Below the pieces are notes generated by a model. It ran no database searches. It worked only from the letters and a program-made list of their open reading frames with translations, and had not been told where the DNA came from. A program made the position numbers and the translations under genes. Positions 21,355 to 30,598 of a stretch of 33,572 nt of DNA are shown one piece after another. Numbering within the stretch: position 1 is the first letter of the stretch; every line of letters starts with the position of its first letter. This DNA comes from a virus: IMG/VR virus record IMGVR_UViG_3300030106_005119, positions 1-33,572 of that record; one strand, 5' to 3'.

Positions 21355-21377
21355 ACCCTACTTTTACCCTACTTTTT
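21355..21377 (+). repeat. Integrase arm-type site, left pair
   Basis: Two head-to-tail copies of ACCCTACTTTT (21355-21365, 21366-21376). The same 23-bp string occurs at 21580-21602 in the same orientation, on the other side of the tRNA-like core. CAAACTCA follows both copies a few bases later. Paired arm sites around a core are the standard layout of tyrosine-integrase attP. Confidence 0.8.
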
Positions 21378-21466
21378 CACCAAACTCACCAAATAAAGCA
21401 AACTTTACGAACTATTTATATCAATTAAATCAATGATTTAGGTATATAGAGTTTGCATGAGACTCC

Positions 21467-21511
21467 CTTCTAAGCCGAGGGTTAGAGGTTCGAGTCCTCT
21501 CAGGCGCGCCA
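21467..21511 (+). other. attP: attP core: 3' 45 bp of tRNA-Arg(UCU)
   Basis: The 45 bp read as the 3' part of a tRNA from the anticodon loop: loop CTTCTAA with anticodon TCT (21469-21471), 3' anticodon strand GCCGA, variable loop GGGTT, T arm AGAGG-TTCGAGT-CCTCT (21484-21500), acceptor strand CAGGCGC, discriminator G, and encoded CCA ending at 21511. The bases before 21467 do not pair with the anticodon strand, so it is not a whole tRNA gene. Integration would rebuild the host tRNA gene. The host tRNA should therefore start GCGCCTG. Confidence 0.88.
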
Positions 21512-21579
21512 TTAAACTATAATAAAATCAATAGTTTACAATGCTTTCGAGCAAAATCTAATATTTTGCGCTTGACTCA

Positions 21580-21602
21580 ACCCTACTTTTACCCTACTTT
21601 TT
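21580..21602 (+). repeat. Integrase arm-type site, right pair
   Basis: Identical 23-bp copy of the tandem ACCCTACTTTT pair at 21355-21377. It starts 69 bp after the core, while the left pair ends 89 bp before it, and it lies ~28 bp before the integrase start, so integrase binding here could also repress its own gene. Confidence 0.8.
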
Positions 21603-21630
21603 TTGCAAACTCAAAAAACTTTATATATTT

Positions 21631-22734
21631 ATGGTTAAGCCAAAAAAGCAAAAGGATGGTCGTTATCGAGTACAAATAAAAAGGCCAAACATAGGTTTGA
21701 GAAAAGATAGAATCTTCAACACCAAGAGAGAAGCGGATCACTACATTGCACAAATAAATCTTAAGTACGCTGACAGCCATGCTGAACCTACGATAATAAA
21801 AAAGCGTTTTGCAGATTTGGTTGAGGAAGTAACCAACAAATCTGTTTTGTACGGCTTAAAGAGAATAGACAAAAAGCCTTACTCAAAAAGCACCATTGAT
21901 AATTGGGCTAACCAGTGGAAGCTTTTGTCTGATGCTGGCAACTTTAAAACGATTCCTGTTAACGATCTAACATGGAAGTTTATGAACAATCGTTTGTGGG
22001 AATTGTTTGATGAAAGAGATTGGCAGTTCAGCACCCACTATAAGTACACCATCGGATTAGGCGTATTGTTTGAATACGCCAAATCCAAATCCTACGTTGC
22101 CAGGAATCCATTGAATGACGTTGAGAAAGGTGATCGTTTTAACAAAGGCAACCAACGCCACCGAGTCGTTACTGAGTCCGAATTTAAACGATTACTATTA
22201 TGTGCAGAGCAGTTAGCGGCTAACGCTCAAAACACCCAAGAATCGTTACTCCATGTATTCATTCGTTTTATGTGGGAAACAGGTTGTAGGCGAGGGGAGT
22301 TACTCAAGCTGGAATACCAAAATATCATCTTTTTAGAAGATGATGATTTTGGAGCGCAGATAATATTCAAAGGTGAGACTACTAAGAACTCAGAAGAAAA
22401 GGTTTCGTTTATCAGCAAAGACTTGGCAAACCTTATCAACGACATAAAGAAAAAAACGAATAACCACAAACTGTTTCTATTCAAAGCGCCATACAAGGAA
22501 TGGGCAACAGTTAAACGAATGGCTAACCTTGATGGTAAGGACGCAAGGTACGATGAACCAATCACTTTTCACCATCTGCGACACTCTTGGGCTACAAGAC
22601 TAGGATCAGCGGGAGCTAACCTAAAAGAACTAAAAGATGCCGCTGGTTGGAAAAGCTCTAGCCAAGCAGATCGTTACGTCCACTCTACAGAGGAGTCTGT
22701 CAGGAGTGCGCTCTTGAAACGTATTAAAGACTAG
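21631..22734 (+). CDS. int: Tyrosine-family site-specific integrase
   Basis: The 367-aa protein has an arm-binding N-terminus (PKKQKDGRYRVQIKRPNIGL), a SAM-like core-binding domain (~55-160) and a C-terminal catalytic domain. Active-site residues visible: R220 in TGCRRGELL, K252 in the beta-hairpin TTKNSEEK, H314 and R317 in FHHLRHSW, W340 in the H/W position (AAGWKSSS), and nucleophile Y349 in DRYVHS. It integrates the phage at a tRNA-Arg(UCU) gene, as the adjacent attP core shows. There is no clear Shine-Dalgarno before ATG 21631. It overlaps the convergent late operon by 11 bp with no terminator. Confidence 0.93.
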   Translation: MVKPKKQKDGRYRVQIKRPNIGLRKDRIFNTKREADHYIAQINLKYADSHAEPTIIKKRFADLVEEVTNKSVLYGLKRIDKKPYSKSTIDNWANQWKLLSDAGNFKTIPVNDLTWKFMNNRLWELFDERDWQFSTHYKYTIGLGVLFEYAKSKSYVARNPLNDVEKGDRFNKGNQRHRVVTESEFKRLLLCAEQLAANAQNTQESLLHVFIRFMWETGCRRGELLKLEYQNIIFLEDDDFGAQIIFKGETTKNSEEKVSFISKDLANLINDIKKKTNNHKLFLFKAPYKEWATVKRMANLDGKDARYDEPITFHHLRHSWATRLGSAGANLKELKDAAGWKSSSQADRYVHSTEESVRSALLKRIKD

Positions 22735-24400
22735 GTATCTCATCGAGGAGCGTTCTAAGCCTCTGTTCGTCTTCTGTTTCTTGTACTGGATCAAGCATAG
22801 AACCAGTGTAACGAGACATGATGCCAGCTCTACTAATTATGTCTTTGTTCGCGTCCAGCAAACCTCTGAATTGACCAGCACCCCTAGTAACCTCCCCAAC
22901 AACTCTTGGAGATGAGCCAGTAAGCACAGCTGCCATTTCAGGTATGTTCCCTGTTAAGCCAAATGTTGCTCCAGCAGTAGGGCCAGCATATCGAGCAATA
23001 CCCGCTGGCATATAATCTGACATCGCCCTGCCAGAAATGCTTGCAACGATGTTGGTCGCTTCATCCATATCGTCGATTTGTTTCAACAAATTTAACTTCT
23101 CACCAAAGTTTGTGTTGACGTTGTTTCTTAACGATTGCTGAAGTTTTCGTAGCACTTGATTAGCGCTTTGTTCTCTATCAGCCCTAAACTCTGTCCTAAA
23201 CTCGTTTAAAAGCTCTTGCGCTTCTTCGTATGGCTTCATGACTTCGCCATACTCAGGCGCTAATCGCTCTATTTCATCTCTAACCTTTCTCCTAGCTTTG
23301 TAAAAAATTGCTGAAACTGTAGAAGGAACATTTTCAGGTAACTGAGAAATCATGATGTCCATTGATTTTTTTAAACCGTCCATAGAAGCAACGCTTTGAT
23401 TATTAGGATTCATCATGTAGTTATTGACTTGCGTTTTTAAAGATTTATAAAGATTTGTGAAATCACCTAATGCAGTTTTGAAAGGCGTTTCTCCTTTTAA
23501 TCCTTCAGGGTAAACGATTTTCCCTAAATCTTTTCTAACAAAATCATCGATAGGCGCGTAGTCAGCTTGTAATTCATTTAGACCAAGACCTGATTTACCA
23601 TGAAGATATTGCGATTGAGCCTGTTTTTTAAACAGCTCAACACCATCGTCAAAATCCTCAACAATATCGAAAGCATTTCCTCTACCGCGCAGAAATTGAG
23701 CGCTTGTAGCGCTTGCGTCACCGCCTTCTCTAGCTGCATCAAAAACTCCCTGTATGTTATCAGGGCCAACACCAGTGCTTACACCTAAAGCATTTTTAGC
23801 AACCATACCTGTCGCATCTAAAACCTTTTCACCAGCTCTACCCACAACATTTACAGGGTCAACATAAGAAGACGCCTCTTCTACTTGTTTAGCAATTTGC
23901 CCAACCTTTCCTGGAGCCTTAGCCGCAATAGAAGCGCCACCAGTAACAATACCAGCTATGTCGGATGTGACACCCGCTGGGTCTGTTCTCAACGAGTTCA
24001 TAAAAGCATCAGTAGATCCATACCTACCAGACAGATAATCTCCCATAGCATCGACTAACTCTTCTTTGTCTTTGCTGTCTACAATGCCAAGCTTACTCAA
24101 CAAGCCTTCTCCTATGTCCTTGAAACTTTTTAAAGTTTCAATAGGACTTAGGATTGGTTCTATTATGTCTGAAACTAATTTAGTGGTACTGGATGGTAAG
24201 TTATAAACGATTTCAGGGTTTTCATTTATAAAGCCTGTAAGGATTCCAGCGCCATATAAGTTATTACCGTATTCTTTGGCTACGTCCCTATCGACACCAA
24301 CATTCATTGCCATATCTTGAACTAAGGTGTCACGACTAGGCTGTATGCTTGCATTGCCTTGCAGTAACGCCTCTAATTGCTTCGGTGAATTGATACTCAT
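22724..24400 (-). CDS. Probable internal virion / DNA-ejection protein
   Basis: The 558-aa product is helical, with Ala/Gly-rich stretches (IAGIVTGGASIAAKAPGKVG, GPTAGATFGLTGNIPEMAAV) and a long central coiled-coil region (~330-430). It is the last gene of the late strand, after two other large helical proteins, an arrangement like the ejection-protein cluster of podoviruses (P22 gp7/16/20, T7 gp14-16). No lysozyme motif is seen. The start is ATG 24400, sharing a base with the upstream stop (TAATG); a TTG three codons earlier sits too close to the ribosome site. The specific role is inferred from position and composition. Confidence 0.65.
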   Translation of the reverse strand: MSINSPKQLEALLQGNASIQPSRDTLVQDMAMNVGVDRDVAKEYGNNLYGAGILTGFINENPEIVYNLPSSTTKLVSDIIEPILSPIETLKSFKDIGEGLLSKLGIVDSKDKEELVDAMGDYLSGRYGSTDAFMNSLRTDPAGVTSDIAGIVTGGASIAAKAPGKVGQIAKQVEEASSYVDPVNVVGRAGEKVLDATGMVAKNALGVSTGVGPDNIQGVFDAAREGGDASATSAQFLRGRGNAFDIVEDFDDGVELFKKQAQSQYLHGKSGLGLNELQADYAPIDDFVRKDLGKIVYPEGLKGETPFKTALGDFTNLYKSLKTQVNNYMMNPNNQSVASMDGLKKSMDIMISQLPENVPSTVSAIFYKARRKVRDEIERLAPEYGEVMKPYEEAQELLNEFRTEFRADREQSANQVLRKLQQSLRNNVNTNFGEKLNLLKQIDDMDEATNIVASISGRAMSDYMPAGIARYAGPTAGATFGLTGNIPEMAAVLTGSSPRVVGEVTRGAGQFRGLLDANKDIISRAGIMSRYTGSMLDPVQETEDEQRLRTLLDEIPSL

Positions 24401-26061
24401 TATTGCCAATCCTTCCTTTTAAAAAATTCAGATTTTATTGCTCGTTTGTCAGCATCATCTAATGTATTGAAGTAACGATGTGAGCTATCGTTGTTATTGA
24501 GAAGCAACTTTTCCATTTCGTCCAAAGTGAACTTGGAATAATCACGATCAGTCTGCCAAGATTTAAGTATGTCTTCAGCTAAACCGTTAGAGCCGTATGC
24601 TTTAGATAGATAGAGCGGGTCGTAACCTTTCTCGCCCTCGCCATATAAAGTTCGGTACTTTTTTAGGTGAGCAAACATGGCAGCTTTGTTGTCATACGCA
24701 TCTCTAATCGATTTTGCTAATGATCGTATTCTTGCCAAGTTAACTTCAGGAGGCAGCGTTTCGTCGTAGGTGTTTTGTACTAACTTTTCACCTTCTAAGA
24801 AAGCAAACTGACCACCAAGGATTGCTCGTAACGATTTCATCACCACGTTTCGTATTGCAGCGCGAGCATCAAGAGCTTGTTTACCATCTTCAGTCATAGC
24901 TCTCAAATAATCAGGAAACTGAGAAACGATTGGGCCTGTAAAAAATGCCGATTCTCGATCAGCAGCATCCATCAACAGATTTTGAGCTTTATCTAAATCA
25001 GCTAAATCACGAAGCGCAAAAATCGAACCTTCTTGCTGCCATTCGACGTTTTGTTTCGCAAATTCTTTGTTAGCGACACTTTCCCAATCTTCAAGAATCC
25101 TTCCATACCTGTCGATTTGCTGAGCATCACGAAGGTCTGGGATGTAAATTTTGTCTACCTTCCCATTAAGATCGTCAACTTGAACAACAGATCCAGGAGG
25201 CAAGCCCATTGCTTCTGCTTTTTCTCCAGCAATAGTAGACTTTTGTTCAGTGACAAAGTTCATAAATTCTTCGTCATTTAACGAAAGAACTTTTGCTCTC
25301 TTCTTAGGATCGTTGACAAAAAACTGACTGTTCGAGTCACCATAAAGAGTGCGTAACTGATTAGCAGCGCGTCTATCACCAAGCGCAATATCGTATTCGA
25401 GCTTTTCTTTCAAATTCATATCAAGACCAGCTTGCCGCTCAGCAATATCAATCAAGTTTTCTTCTGGGAGAACCGCAGCGGCTACTTCAGGGTCTTCGAT
25501 ACCTAATGCTGGATTAGCTTCGACATCACGAAATGCCTGTTGTCTTAGCTGTTCAATTTGATCTTCGGCGTAATTGGCGCTGTCACGGAATGTTTCAGCT
25601 AATTTGTTTTGTTGAGTTATCCTAGCAACGTCCTGTGATGCAATGTCAGTAGGAGATTCCAGCAACCCTCTTTGTATTAAACGATTTCTAGTAAGGGTTT
25701 GCAGACCCCTAAGTATCGGATTCTTAACTTCCTTGTACATCAAACCTTGACGATCAGAGGGAGATCGCAAAGGCGATCTAGGGTCTAGCTCTACTGGCCT
25801 ACTAGAAATCTCAAAAGCTCTGGCCATATCATCCATTTTGTCTTGTCGCAGAGCATCAATCTCAGATCGTTGTGATCTGAGATTTTGCATACCAGATCGT
25901 CTAGCATCGACCAATGACTGCACACTAGGATCAAGAGAAGTATCAATACCCCCTAGCAGATTAGAAAGCCTTTCAGCAGAGGTTTTAGCAAAGTAATCCT
26001 CATCAGCAAGACTTCTCAAGCTGCCATCAGGGTTAAATATCGATACATATTCTTCAGCCAT
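24400..26061 (-). CDS. Probable internal virion / DNA-ejection protein
   Basis: The 553-aa protein is almost entirely helical and charged (LRSQRSEIDALRQDKMDDMA, AEDQIEQLRQQAFRDVEANP). It has a more conserved C-terminal block: VVMKSLRAILGGQFAFLEGE, RIRSLAKSIRDAYDNKAAMF, then HLKKYRTLYGEGEKGYDPLY. This block resembles a family of podovirus internal virion proteins I recall from marine phages. TAGGAG precedes ATG 26061. With its neighbours it likely leaves the capsid first to form the trans-envelope channel; no enzymatic motif is seen. Confidence 0.65.
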   Translation of the reverse strand: MAEEYVSIFNPDGSLRSLADEDYFAKTSAERLSNLLGGIDTSLDPSVQSLVDARRSGMQNLRSQRSEIDALRQDKMDDMARAFEISSRPVELDPRSPLRSPSDRQGLMYKEVKNPILRGLQTLTRNRLIQRGLLESPTDIASQDVARITQQNKLAETFRDSANYAEDQIEQLRQQAFRDVEANPALGIEDPEVAAAVLPEENLIDIAERQAGLDMNLKEKLEYDIALGDRRAANQLRTLYGDSNSQFFVNDPKKRAKVLSLNDEEFMNFVTEQKSTIAGEKAEAMGLPPGSVVQVDDLNGKVDKIYIPDLRDAQQIDRYGRILEDWESVANKEFAKQNVEWQQEGSIFALRDLADLDKAQNLLMDAADRESAFFTGPIVSQFPDYLRAMTEDGKQALDARAAIRNVVMKSLRAILGGQFAFLEGEKLVQNTYDETLPPEVNLARIRSLAKSIRDAYDNKAAMFAHLKKYRTLYGEGEKGYDPLYLSKAYGSNGLAEDILKSWQTDRDYSKFTLDEMEKLLLNNNDSSHRYFNTLDDADKRAIKSEFFKRKDWQ

Positions 26062-26069
26062 TTCTACTC

Positions 26070-26450
26070 CTAATCCAGAATGCCTTTCTGGACATAAGTG
26101 TTATACGGTACGTCCTCTTCCTCTTCATCGTCTAATAGACCAGAAGAATCAGTAGGAGGTTTCATTGCTTGCTTGATAATATTGTCTTGTTCTTCACCAA
26201 AAATATTATTTGCTTTAAGCTGAGTTCTAAGAACACCCTCGATGCGTGTCTGATCCATTCTTTCAGCATGATCTGGCATCAAGATTTGTCCAGCCGTAGT
26301 TCTGCCAACAAAGAGGTTTTTAGCGCTTTCACCTAAACTTTCACCATCCATCAAATCCTTGGCAAAACCAGGAAGAGTGCCAGCACCCATCACATCCTTT
26401 TTCTTCTGTTCCATCTTTGCTCTAGCAATTTGAACAAGCATATCTGCCAT
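26070..26450 (-). CDS. Late protein of the ejection cluster, unknown function
   Basis: The 126-aa product is helical and soluble, with KMEQKKKDVMGAGTLPGFAK, an internal SLGESAKNLFVGRTTAGQIL and an acidic LLDDEEEEDVPYNTYV near the end. No family is recognised. Tight spacing (9 bp either side) with two large ejection-type genes suggests a virion protein or assembly chaperone of that complex. AAGGA lies before the ATG. Confidence 0.6.
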   Translation of the reverse strand: MADMLVQIARAKMEQKKKDVMGAGTLPGFAKDLMDGESLGESAKNLFVGRTTAGQILMPDHAERMDQTRIEGVLRTQLKANNIFGEEQDNIIKQAMKPPTDSSGLLDDEEEEDVPYNTYVQKGILD

Positions 26451-26459
26451 AATTATTCC

Positions 26460-27872
26460 TTATCCGATTCCAAACGATCTTGAGCTGCCACTCTGCATAA
26501 CAGGAGATGGCAACATTCCAGTAGCACCACGAAGTACGTCAAACATCTGGAGAGGGAAGTTGCGAGCATCAAGGTATCGACGATATTGATCGTCAAGCAT
26601 TTGCTGTCCCACTTGTCTTTGTTGCTGCCCTACGCCAGTGATGGCTTGTGCATCACCAAAGTTCATGCCGCGATACTGGTTAGCTAGATTACCTAACATC
26701 CCAGCACCCGCTAGGTTTTGAGCAGCGCCTTGAAGCCCTGCTTGCTGGTTAGCCATGCCAGCCCTCAAAGCGGCTTGCATATTAGCTTGTTCTGCTTGGC
26801 TTCCTAAGCCCATAGCTTGCAAACCCGCAGCCTGATTAAGCTGTTGCGCTCTCATCATATTATTGGCTGTTGTGGTATCAGCAGCTAGATTTCCACGCAT
26901 TTGCGCTTGTTCCATTTGAGCGCGAGTACCCTGATTTGCCCTCTGTCTGGCAAGCTCATTTTGGACATTTTGCTGTTGTGCTAATTGAGATAATTGCTGC
27001 CCTCGAAGATCCGCAGATTGGTTCGCAAGCATTCTCTGAGTGTTTTGGCCCTGTGCCGCTAAAGCGCTCTGGAGACCTGCCCTTTGATTGGCTAGATTTC
27101 CCTGAAGGCCAAGCTGTGCTGAAGAAGTATCAGCTTGTAACGATCTGTTTAAGTCAGCTTGCGCTCTCTGAGCGCCACTCTCAAAGCCTTGCTGTCTTAA
27201 TCTAGCAGCCGTGTCAGCACTTTGTTGTAGTGCTGCTCTGTTAGTTTCAGCCTCTACAAGTCCTTGTCGGCTACCACCGAATGCACCAGCGCTTACTGCG
27301 CTGGCTGCATTCTGATTTTGTTGCATTTGTCTCGCTCTTTCTATGTCACGCAATGCTGGATCAATGACTCCTTGTTGATACTGATTCATATAAGGATTCA
27401 TGTCAGTCTGCGAAAACTGACCAGCAGTAACGCGATCAGCTTGTACATTCTGAGTAGGAACAGCGTTCGCCATACCAACTTGCTGGGCATTAACACCGCC
27501 AACCTGTCCGAGAGGCCCGATACGATCCATACCCATCTGGGTTGCTGTCACGCCTTGCCCCTGCACTTGGCTAGGATTAAATTGAGTATTCACATTTTGT
27601 TGTGTCACCTGTCCAGGCTGAAACTGAGCGACATTCTGTGCAGCGTTCATAGCCGCTTGCACTTGTGGCTGACCCATACCAGCTCTCGCAACGTCTACAG
27701 TCCTGTTCATCCCCTCAAGCTGAAAAGGGCTCATAGGAGCAACGGTGGCAGCGTCATAGGGCGCGTAGGGTAGGGCAGCTACACGTTGACCAGCACGATA
27801 GGTTCCTAGCGCTGCTTGTTTTAACTCAGGGTCAAATGTGGTTTCTTGTGAGCTTTTACTTTTACTTCCCAT
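26460..27872 (-). CDS. Gln/Ala-rich internal virion protein
   Basis: The 470-aa product is very rich in Gln, Ala, Asn and Gly. Landmarks are YAPYDAATVAPMSPFQLEGM (~35-55), MNPYMNQYQQGVIDPALRDI (~157-176) followed by ERARQMQQ, and ASAVSAGAFGGSRQGLVEAE. After these come long heptad-like repeats (LANQRAGLQSALAAQGQNTQ, then QAGLQ variants) to ~400. The DPALRDIE and AFGGSRQ motifs mark a family common in marine podoviruses and annotated as structural or internal virion proteins. The low-complexity helical body suggests a flexible, channel-forming ejection protein. AGGAA precedes ATG 27872. Confidence 0.72.
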   Translation of the reverse strand: MGSKSKSSQETTFDPELKQAALGTYRAGQRVAALPYAPYDAATVAPMSPFQLEGMNRTVDVARAGMGQPQVQAAMNAAQNVAQFQPGQVTQQNVNTQFNPSQVQGQGVTATQMGMDRIGPLGQVGGVNAQQVGMANAVPTQNVQADRVTAGQFSQTDMNPYMNQYQQGVIDPALRDIERARQMQQNQNAASAVSAGAFGGSRQGLVEAETNRAALQQSADTAARLRQQGFESGAQRAQADLNRSLQADTSSAQLGLQGNLANQRAGLQSALAAQGQNTQRMLANQSADLRGQQLSQLAQQQNVQNELARQRANQGTRAQMEQAQMRGNLAADTTTANNMMRAQQLNQAAGLQAMGLGSQAEQANMQAALRAGMANQQAGLQGAAQNLAGAGMLGNLANQYRGMNFGDAQAITGVGQQQRQVGQQMLDDQYRRYLDARNFPLQMFDVLRGATGMLPSPVMQSGSSRSFGIG

Positions 27873-27881
27873 AATATTTTC

Positions 27882-28544
27882 CTAAAAAATACCCATGTTT
27901 CGAGGTGAATAACCCATCGCGTCAAATTCATCGTAGTTTTCATCAGCAAAAACAGGTGGAACGACAACCTGTTTTGTTTTCACTCTAAAGTTTCTTTGCC
28001 TACCTGTTGGCTGTTCGTTTCGTGCAGATCGGTTTCGGTCGAAAATAGTTTTTCTACCTCTCATCCCTACTTGAGTTTGAGCAGCCCCGAAATCCTCTGC
28101 TCGATCACTCAATGCGGCTGGGTCAATCTCAATGGTTTCTGAACCCATCGTAGAAGGCCCAGCAAAAGCGCCTGGAAAAGATCGATTCATTTGACCCATT
28201 GGTATACCAGCAATAGATTGGTCAGTCCTGATAGGGTTTCTTCGTCTACCTGTTGTTTCGACAGGCATCGAGTCTTCGCCATCAGGATTTCGTCTAAACA
28301 AATAGCCACCCAATCGATTGAAATAACTAGGTGGTAGCATACTTACGGGATCGACCGCCTCGGTCGTAAATCGATCAAAGTAATCAGCCATAGGCTGTTC
28401 GACACGACCACTATCGCCGTAAAAAGACCTTGCCGCATCAATTAACGGGACATCTTCAACCTCCATCGTGTTTTTTTTCGACTTAGGTTTTTTGTCTTTA
28501 ATTCGACCGCCTTTTATTGCTTGACCAGCAGCGCTATCTGCCAT
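27882..28544 (-). CDS. Late basic protein, unknown function
   Basis: The 220-aa product starts with a Lys-rich segment (GGRIKDKKPKSKKNTMEVED) and is largely disordered in appearance, with RRRNPIRTDQSIAGIPMGQM, GRKTIFDRNRSARNEQPTGR and a final FDAMGYSPRNMGIF. No family is recognised. Its place between the gp13-like and Gln/Ala-rich genes, with an 11-bp overlap upstream, suggests a virion component. Net charge is positive, so contact with packaged DNA is possible. Confidence 0.6.
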   Translation of the reverse strand: MADSAAGQAIKGGRIKDKKPKSKKNTMEVEDVPLIDAARSFYGDSGRVEQPMADYFDRFTTEAVDPVSMLPPSYFNRLGGYLFRRNPDGEDSMPVETTGRRRNPIRTDQSIAGIPMGQMNRSFPGAFAGPSTMGSETIEIDPAALSDRAEDFGAAQTQVGMRGRKTIFDRNRSARNEQPTGRQRNFRVKTKQVVVPPVFADENYDEFDAMGYSPRNMGIF

Positions 28545-28929
28545 GATTTACTCTCTTAAATAAACTTATATGAGCCGCTTCATAACCCATATCTTTTAAC
28601 GATTTCTTCCAACCAGCCCTGCCAGATAAGCTCACAAAGTCACACTCGAAATGTTTTGCAAACTCAACAAAGCAAGGCTCCATCTCCTTTAATTCCTCCA
28701 TGTCACCCGCCGCTAGAAAAATGTGCATACAGCGTTTTCTGGGAAACTCTAAAACCTCTGTGATTGCTGCACTTCGTTTTCCAGGCCAAAAAAACATATC
28801 TTTTTGATCTACCGCTTCAACGATGTCTTCCCAAAGGTGAGTGCCTTGGCTATGTGCCAACGCCCTCTCAAGTAAATCTCGATAAGGCTCCATGACGTGT
28901 GCAGTAGTGAGGCATAAAACTTCGCTCAT
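28534..28929 (-). CDS. Gp13-like (GNAT-fold) internal virion protein
   Basis: The 131-aa product has the pattern HLWEDIVEAVDQKDMFFWPG, SAAITEVLEFPRKRCMHIFL, AAGDMEELKEMEPCFVEFAK, VSLSGRAGWKKSLKDMGY. This order (WEDI, FFWPG, AA-E-ypRxk-lhiFLaGG, GRxGW-k-L) is that of T7 gp13-like/GNAT-like proteins of podoviruses. T7 gp13 is needed for internal-virion-protein assembly; acetyltransferase activity is not shown for it. The ATG overlaps the preceding stop (ATGA). Confidence 0.7.
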   Translation of the reverse strand: MSEVLCLTTAHVMEPYRDLLERALAHSQGTHLWEDIVEAVDQKDMFFWPGKRSAAITEVLEFPRKRCMHIFLAAGDMEELKEMEPCFVEFAKHFECDFVSLSGRAGWKKSLKDMGYEAAHISLFKRVNHGR

Positions 28930-29132
28930 ATTGATGCCGCCGACAGGTTTCCAGAGTTATCCACGGTGACGCTGTATCGAGTGCCGTCTGGAGACTTCAG
29001 TATCAAACGAGCATCCCCTACCTCAACGTCCTGACGCTTTTTGTGATTGTCATAATCAGCTTGCTCGATCTGCAAATTTCGTTGCGACTCAATTCGCATA
29101 TCGTAGTTGTCAGAAGGTCTAGGCAACTTCAT
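28926..29132 (-). CDS. Small conserved structural-cluster protein
   Basis: The 68-aa product begins MKLPRPSDNYDMRIESQRNL and contains DYDNHKKRQDVEVGDARLIL, then KSPDGTRYSVTVDNSGNLSA. A helical N-terminal half is followed by a short beta domain. Small proteins with this N-terminal motif and SPDGTRY strand pair lie just after the nozzle gene in many marine phages; a tail-tip or plug role is possible. It overlaps both neighbours by 4 bp (ATGA). Confidence 0.65.
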   Translation of the reverse strand: MKLPRPSDNYDMRIESQRNLQIEQADYDNHKKRQDVEVGDARLILKSPDGTRYSVTVDNSGNLSAASI

Positions 29133-30598
29133 CGCTTGCTACCCTCAACAACTTCTAACCGCATGGTTCCCACTCTGAAATCACTACCAGCATCCTTCTC
29201 TATTCGCATCTGGAGCTGTCTACCTGTGAAACGAACAGGAGTAGGGTTAGCCAGCGTATAAGGCCCATGAGTTGTCTCTGTGCCTGTAGGGAAGTTTCTA
29301 GTCTTAAATGTCGCTTTGACATCGCCAAGGTTTGATTCGTCAGGAATCAAACTCTTGGCTACTGTTAAACGATCACCATTGCCTAACTGGATAGGGCCAC
29401 TTTCAGCAAAGACGGTTTCATCGTCATAAGAGAAACCCACCTCATGTTCGTATAAATAACCATCCGAGGTCACAAGGGTAGGGTATTGAAAGATTCCTTG
29501 ACCAACACCAGCCGTTCGACCCAGCGATCCAATCGTCCAGGTATTTTCACTGTAATTCCAAGCGACGTAGTGGGAGTTCTCATTGCCTTGGGGGTAAAAC
29601 CACCATACTTCATCAAACGTGCTGTTATGGTAGGCAAATACCTTAGATCGTTGAGACTCGTTGAGATTAGTGAACAGGTAGTCACCAACAGTGCATCTGA
29701 GGGTGCGTAAGCTGCCATCATAGATGTGAAACGAGTTTCTACCCATCCACACGGCAAAGCCATCTGCAATCGCACAAGCGTTTGCAGATATAGCGCCACA
29801 ACCATCTCCAACTTTCTGAAACCCATAAACAAACGGTGGGCCTTGATAACGAGCGACATGAGCATCGGTCGTACTCAACAGCAAAGTCTCACCACGCATC
29901 GGATAACCAGCTAACAAATCACCACCGCTGTTAAGAATGAAATCGCCAGCTTGGTTTGTGGTAGCAGCAGCCCATAAATTATTGTTCTCTTGGTCTGACC
30001 ACTTGATCTGGTTATGTACGCCTGAAGCACCTAGCGCGAACACAAACCGTTCTTCAGTCACAACGATTGCGTTATTATTTGTGGGTGCATTGCTCAGAAC
30101 CGCTGCTATGGTTCCAGTAGCATTTGCCCATTGATAGATTTTTCCATCTTTAGAGCTACACCCAAGCGCATACTCCCCCCAAGGAGCTAACGACCATGTG
30201 GTCGCTGGAGTATAAGATCCTGTATCTGGTCGAGGTGTACCCCAGCCGTTTGTGCCGTAGGTCAGTCCACCGTAACCCATGTTCTGTACGGCATCCGCAT
30301 CACCCGCTGTAAAGCTGGTAGGCGTTATGTCGTGAACCGCATTTGCCTCATCGATGACATATAACTTGCTGTGTGTACCGGCAACCGTTCGACGGTTGCC
30401 TGAATTATCGTTGTAAGTAATGATCGCTCTGCAAAGACCTGTCATTTGTGATGTCGTGCGAGATCGCCAACCACCGACAGGTTGCATATTACCTTCATAC
30501 CAGCGAATCAGGTTTGCATCGTTCCAGCTATTTGCTTGCTGAAACTCTGTGCCGTTTTTGACGACACCCGCTGGGATTGCTAAAGGTAACAAAGCCAC
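29129..30598 (-). CDS. Tail nozzle / tubular protein B-like
   Basis: The 489-aa product begins (GTG 30598) with PLAIPAGVVKNGTEFQQANS and IRWYEGNMQPVGGWRS, the start typical of podovirus nozzle proteins. Beta-propeller-like repeats follow, rich in W and G (LYVIDEANAVHDITP, WGEYALGCSSKDGKIYQWAN, WSDQENNNLWAAATTNQAGD, NCAIADGFAVWMGRNSF-like segment). A C-terminal beta domain ends VGTMRLEVVEGSKR. The nozzle attaches below the adaptor ring and forms the end of the DNA channel. The start shares a base with the endolysin stop (TAGTG). Confidence 0.85.
   Translation of the reverse strand: MALLPLAIPAGVVKNGTEFQQANSWNDANLIRWYEGNMQPVGGWRSRTTSQMTGLCRAIITYNDNSGNRRTVAGTHSKLYVIDEANAVHDITPTSFTAGDADAVQNMGYGGLTYGTNGWGTPRPDTGSYTPATTWSLAPWGEYALGCSSKDGKIYQWANATGTIAAVLSNAPTNNNAIVVTEERFVFALGASGVHNQIKWSDQENNNLWAAATTNQAGDFILNSGGDLLAGYPMRGETLLLSTTDAHVARYQGPPFVYGFQKVGDGCGAISANACAIADGFAVWMGRNSFHIYDGSLRTLRCTVGDYLFTNLNESQRSKVFAYHNSTFDEVWWFYPQGNENSHYVAWNYSENTWTIGSLGRTAGVGQGIFQYPTLVTSDGYLYEHEVGFSYDDETVFAESGPIQLGNGDRLTVAKSLIPDESNLGDVKATFKTRNFPTGTETTHGPYTLANPTPVRFTGRQLQMRIEKDAGSDFRVGTMRLEVVEGSKR

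Noticed and set aside
28950-28965. DnaA box (TTATCCACG)
   Set aside because: A single near-match inside a coding gene, with no neighbours in a cluster.
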